Source: Palsa-965 sp044448685 (GTDB taxonomy: Bacteria; Bacteroidota; Bacteroidia; Palsa-965). From it: 64,000 bases of DNA. The position numbers and the translations under genes were made by a program. Each line of letters opens with the position of its first letter. Within the stretch, counting starts at the first letter, position 1. The stretch spans positions 80,981-144,980 of the forward strand of contig JBIOHC010000002.1 in the NCBI GenBank assembly GCA_044448685.1. The letters run 5' to 3'. The notes under the pieces are model-generated. The model was not told where the DNA came from. It saw only the letters and a program-made list of their open reading frames with translations, and searched no databases. This document shows positions 60,589 to 64,000 of this stretch, piece by piece.

Positions 60589-61610
60589 TTTTTATCGTTT
60601 TTTCTGTAACGGCTCATGCTGTCCATTAGAATAATACAGATTACGGCAATCAAGATAGCTGAAAAAGTAGAACCTGCAATAATTATCCAGCGAACAGGGT
60701 AGCTCTTCTTTTCTGCAGGAAATGCATTGTTTACAATAAATTTATGCGGAATTTCCTGTTCTGCATCCACTTTCGCTTCCTCATACTTGTTCTTAAGCAT
60801 GTTTAACTGCTTTGTCTGCAAGGTCAGATTATCCCGCACCGACAAATAAGCACTGCCGTATTCAGAAATAATTTTCAGCTTCTGCTCCAGTGATTTAATC
60901 GCTCTTTCATCTCCTTTGGAAATTGCAATGGCATACTGCTCGCTGGTAACGGACGACTGGGATTCGTAGTCATACATTCCTTTTTCATTGAGCTTGTTCA
61001 TGGAGTCGGCAATGAGCTTTACATCCCTGAGCTTGTTCATGTATTCGGCCTTTACAATATGAAATGCTTTGGAGGCACGTTCACGCTGCATACGGGTGGT
61101 TGTTGAATCCAGCAACTGTGCCACTACATTGGCAATACGGGATGCCGTATCCGGGTTGATATCCAGCACTTCAACTTTTACGGACATAAACTCCGTACGC
61201 TTGAAAGTGATATTGTTCTGGTATTCGTCATACAAGCGGGTACGCTTATACCTGTCAGATGGATCAATATGGTAATGTGCCATCAGGTTAAAACGCTTAC
61301 AAATACGGTCCCGGATCTCATCCGAATTCAGGATCTGAAGCATCTGTTCCGCTTCTTCTTCCTGACCGAATAACAATACATCCTGCTTGGCACTTGGATT
61401 TTCAGAAAGGAGTGCTTTGGACAGGGAGCTAGTGGTAGCCGGAAACATAATCACTGTTGATTTGAACCGTTCCGGAATCAGGAAAGATACAATAGTGGAT
61501 ACCACAAATGCTGCGCCACCAATGAGTAACAAGGGTTTGCGCCAGCGATAAAAGAAAAAAATCAGATTTGTTGAATCAAAATCCGTGCTTTTACCGGAAT
61601 TATTCGTCAT
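60585..61610 (-). CDS. Wzz-like chain-length determinant, copy 1
   Basis: 341 residues, clearly paralogous to the next gene: RFKSTVIMFPATTSS, EQMLQILNSDEIRDRICKRF, KRTEFMSVKVEVLDINPDTA and NAFPAEKKSYPVRWIIIAG. Two membrane helices (about 25-48 and 305-328) and a periplasmic helical segment (about 180-280). Linked to copy 2 by overlapping stop and start codons. Two such genes in a row may form a hetero-oligomer or have different polymers (inference). Confidence 0.85.
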   Translation of the reverse strand: MTNNSGKSTDFDSTNLIFFFYRWRKPLLLIGGAAFVVSTIVSFLIPERFKSTVIMFPATTSSLSKALLSENPSAKQDVLLFGQEEEAEQMLQILNSDEIRDRICKRFNLMAHYHIDPSDRYKRTRLYDEYQNNITFKRTEFMSVKVEVLDINPDTASRIANVVAQLLDSTTTRMQRERASKAFHIVKAEYMNKLRDVKLIADSMNKLNEKGMYDYESQSSVTSEQYAIAISKGDERAIKSLEQKLKIISEYGSAYLSVRDNLTLQTKQLNMLKNKYEEAKVDAEQEIPHKFIVNNAFPAEKKSYPVRWIIIAGSTFSAILIAVICIILMDSMSRYRKNDKK

Positions 61611-61736
61611 GTCTGAATAGCTATTTACTTAATTGGGAAGGCAAAAGTAGGAAAATTTATCCAATACCCCGGAAAACTGCAAAACAGTTCCAATAATTTA
61701 ATAATCAGGTAATTAAACTCCATTTTTTCAACTTCT

Positions 61737-63302
61737 TCATCCATACTTGAGCATCCGGAATATAGACTTGACACTGATTAACCCGATCAGAAATGCCCAA
61801 ACAACACTGCTTGCCACCATGATTCCGAAGTTGAGCATCCAGCGGTGATTGCTGGCCTGGAACCCAAACAAACGGCTAAGGTAATTGATACCTATCACCC
61901 CGGTGATAAATACAAACAGGGTAATAAGCAGGCGGTAGTTGACCCTGAACCTGAATTTACGCTGCACAATAAGAACCTGTACAAAAGCCGTTACCACTTG
62001 TGTAAGCAGACTTACATAAGCCGATCCCATGGCATGCCAATGAGGAATGAGGATGATATTCAGGGTGATATTCAAAATCATGCCGCAGGCAGCCATTGTA
62101 TTAAGCTGGCGCATATTACCATTGGCAGTAAGCAGGGTGCCGAATATATAGGTTGTTGAAATGGCAATAAAACAACACATCAGCGGGGCAAAAACCAGAG
62201 CGGAGGAATGAATATGGTCGGAATAGAGCAGACTCATTATTTCATGACTGTAAAAACAACAACCGACCGCAATTACGATAGCCGGTGTCATGATGAGTGT
62301 AAAGGACAGCTTGACAAGTTGCTCTACACTTTCCTTATACTTCAGCATTCTGGAAAAAGTCGGGAGCAGGATAACGGAAAAGAGGTATGCAATCATATTT
62401 GTTGCATCCAGCAGACGGAAAGCTTTGGCATAAATACCGGCCTGATCAGCTCCGTTAAGCATAGCCTGTTCATCCAGTTTATCGATGGCAAGCTTGAAAT
62501 GTTCCTGGCTTGCCTCGGGCAGGGTACGCAGATGCGCTATTTTCTGAGCCAGCTCCGGATTGTGGGTTGGGAGAATACGTTCAAGCATAACTGCATCAAT
62601 TCGGTTGTAAAAAGTCATCAGCAATACCAGGATGGCAAAAGGAAAACTTTTCTTGAGTATCATCAGGGCAAAAGGATAGCTCAGTTTCAGCTTCATGCTT
62701 TCAGCCTTGCTGGCAACAATAAAATAGGCAATTAGGGCTGTGACGAAATAAGCACCTGTCTGCACATACGCAAAAATCATGATGTCCATTTTCAACCCGA
62801 AGAGCTTACCCCATAGTATCAGGGCGCAAATGGTTATCATGATCAGTCTGTCAAGCACCGATACGACACTGTCAGTCTTGAACAAATGAAGACCCTGGAG
62901 GTTGGAGCGAAGGTACAGTACCATGGAAATAAGAAACTGATTGAAACCAAGGAGAAGCAGGAGCTTTGTAAGACGTACATCGTATCCGATGACAAGCCCT
63001 ACAACAACCGAACCCAGGATATAGATCAGGGCAAGGATAAGTTTGAGGACAAATAAGCTCGAGAAATGTTTGGACAGAAGATGGTTATTCTGCGCAATAT
63101 TTTTGTTGTTGAAATTCGTGATCCCGAAATCAAGCACGATATTAAGCAGAAAGGAGAAGTTGAAGAGGGCGAAATATTCACCAAAATTGACATTCCCTAC
63201 CTGTCTCTGTACTTCAGGCTCTATTCCAAGCATCCAGAAGGGCTTAACCAGGAGGTTAAGAAACAGGAGTATGCCGAGATTAAGGAGAAATTTCTTTTGC
63301 AT
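61737..63302 (-). CDS. Oligosaccharide flippase (Wzx/MATE-like)
   Basis: 521 residues with about 14 predicted membrane helices. N-terminus MQKKFLLNLGILLFLNLLVK then a GNVNFGEYFALFNFSFLLNI segment as in Polysacc_synt proteins. It is expected to move lipid-linked sugar units across the inner membrane. Unusual for the family is a soluble loop (about 237-290; ILPTHNPELAQKIAHL ... QAGIYAKAF). Located 36 bases after the FkbM-type gene and upstream of the Wzz pair. Confidence 0.85.
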   Translation of the reverse strand: MQKKFLLNLGILLFLNLLVKPFWMLGIEPEVQRQVGNVNFGEYFALFNFSFLLNIVLDFGITNFNNKNIAQNNHLLSKHFSSLFVLKLILALIYILGSVVVGLVIGYDVRLTKLLLLLGFNQFLISMVLYLRSNLQGLHLFKTDSVVSVLDRLIMITICALILWGKLFGLKMDIMIFAYVQTGAYFVTALIAYFIVASKAESMKLKLSYPFALMILKKSFPFAILVLLMTFYNRIDAVMLERILPTHNPELAQKIAHLRTLPEASQEHFKLAIDKLDEQAMLNGADQAGIYAKAFRLLDATNMIAYLFSVILLPTFSRMLKYKESVEQLVKLSFTLIMTPAIVIAVGCCFYSHEIMSLLYSDHIHSSALVFAPLMCCFIAISTTYIFGTLLTANGNMRQLNTMAACGMILNITLNIILIPHWHAMGSAYVSLLTQVVTAFVQVLIVQRKFRFRVNYRLLITLFVFITGVIGINYLSRLFGFQASNHRWMLNFGIMVASSVVWAFLIGLISVKSIFRMLKYG

Positions 63303-63338
63303 GAGCCGTCTAAAGCGCTCTAAATTACGCTTTATTCT

Positions 63339-64000
63339 CTATTCAGGTTTAGGCAGAAAAATGAAATTCTGTTTGATCTGCCTTTCATATGCAACAAGTT
63401 TTCCATTTTCCACAACATAGGTCCGGTAACCCAGGCTCTTCAGCAGGTCAAAACACTTACGACGGTTTTCATTATCCCAAAGTTCTATATACAGCACCGG
63501 CTTATGCTTTCTCAATGTCTCAACAGTGCCTTCCAGAACAAAGGACTCGAAATTCTCCACATCCATTTTAATACCGGTAATTTTACCGGAGTTCAAAATC
63601 TCCGGAATGGCATCCGGCTTATGCATGGGTACCTTTACTTTATCTCCCTCATTATTCTCTTCTATACTTTCATGTACAACATGACTCAGTCCCTGCATAC
63701 GCACCCCCCCCACCTTGGGCATAACCATTTCTGTAAAACCTTCGGTATTGCCTAAAGCACACTCCAATACTTTTACATTCTTCAGCTTATAATGATCAAT
63801 AATCCGGTACAGGGTTTTGAGGTTATGAGGCATAGGTTCTACAGCCAGCACTGTTCGTTCCTGATCCATGGCCAGATGTACAGTCATGATTCCTATATTC
63901 GCGCCAATATCGAGCACAGTACCGCCTGCAGGGAGCATGTTCAGGAATACAAAAAAGTCTCCTTCTTTTTTATCCTGTTTTAATGTATTGATCTTATACC
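63339..64000 (-). CDS. FkbM-family methyltransferase, N-terminus beyond window end
   Basis: The frame is open through base 64000 (upstream residues include KKEGDFFVFLN before the internal Met at 63938), so the true start lies outside the window. SAM-binding motif I is VLDIGANIGIMTVHL, followed by AVEPMPHNLKTLYR, and by the FkbM-type IKMDVENFESFVLEGT and HKPVLYIELWDNENR. Likely O-methylation of a sugar in the surface-polysaccharide pathway. It lies upstream of the flippase in the same direction. Confidence 0.87.
   Translation of the reverse strand, partial: YKINTLKQDKKEGDFFVFLNMLPAGGTVLDIGANIGIMTVHLAMDQERTVLAVEPMPHNLKTLYRIIDHYKLKNVKVLECALGNTEGFTEMVMPKVGGVRMQGLSHVVHESIEENNEGDKVKVPMHKPDAIPEILNSGKITGIKMDVENFESFVLEGTVETLRKHKPVLYIELWDNENRRKCFDLLKSLGYRTYVVENGKLVAYERQIKQNFIFLPKPE

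Overview
The window looks like a chromosomal segment of a free-living member of the Bacteroidota, probably a gliding or surface-associated species near the Chitinophagia, Sphingobacteriia or Cytophagia (class assignment is inference). The evidence is a type IX secretion (T9SS) regulator (PorX), two PorE-like TPR/propeller/OmpA proteins, cargo with type A and type B T9SS sorting domains, a fused SecDF, a fused LpxC-FabZ, a type III glutamine synthetase, and many -7 boxes of the Bacteroidota form TAnnTTTG. Shine-Dalgarno sequences are largely absent and several genes start with TTG or GTG. No rRNA, tRNA, CRISPR array, prophage or transposase gene was seen.

Layout. 1-3293 (minus): a truncated secreted propeller-like protein, a six-repeat beta-flower-like protein, prfA preceded by a 21-bp minisatellite with duplicated flanks, and a small Lys/Pro-rich exported protein. 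3405-9164 (minus): two paralogous PorE-like envelope proteins on either side of purM. 9435-15638 (minus): glnN, a TatA/B-type subunit and secDF. 15846-18089 (plus): a VCBS/FG-GAP T9SS cargo protein. 18264-25874 (plus): a metal-handling locus, probably copper, of Cys/His-rich small proteins, a Met-rich outer-membrane protein, an MbnP-family lipoprotein, a second lipoprotein, a TonB-dependent receptor, a CX4CH cytochrome/propeller protein and a DCC-family thioredoxin-like protein. 25875-33118: a retropepsin-like protease, mdh, a large SprB-repeat adhesin-like protein with a type B sorting domain, and gyrB.

33302-41263: an outer-membrane barrel and giant TPR protein overlapping by ATGA, an ftsE-like ATPase without ftsX, and two glycosyltransferases. 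41371-47900: murB, aroA, a DUF349 protein, aroB and proline dehydrogenase. 48021-51706 (minus): probable operon porX-tsaE-ald-DUF4258. 51907-56904 (plus): a small coiled protein, an HD phosphohydrolase, lpxC-fabZ, lpxA, an ABC ATPase and efp. 56972-58204: a SpoIIE-type phosphatase. 58181-64000 (minus): a surface-polysaccharide cluster of FkbM methyltransferase (cut by the window end), flippase, two Wzz-like paralogues and a Wzy/WaaL-type protein.

Much of the window serves the cell envelope: LPS and peptidoglycan precursors, Sec/Tat/T9SS export, surface polysaccharide and exported adhesins. The candidate for a poorly described system is the 18264-25874 metal locus. The most unusual DNA structure is the minisatellite at 2227-2723.
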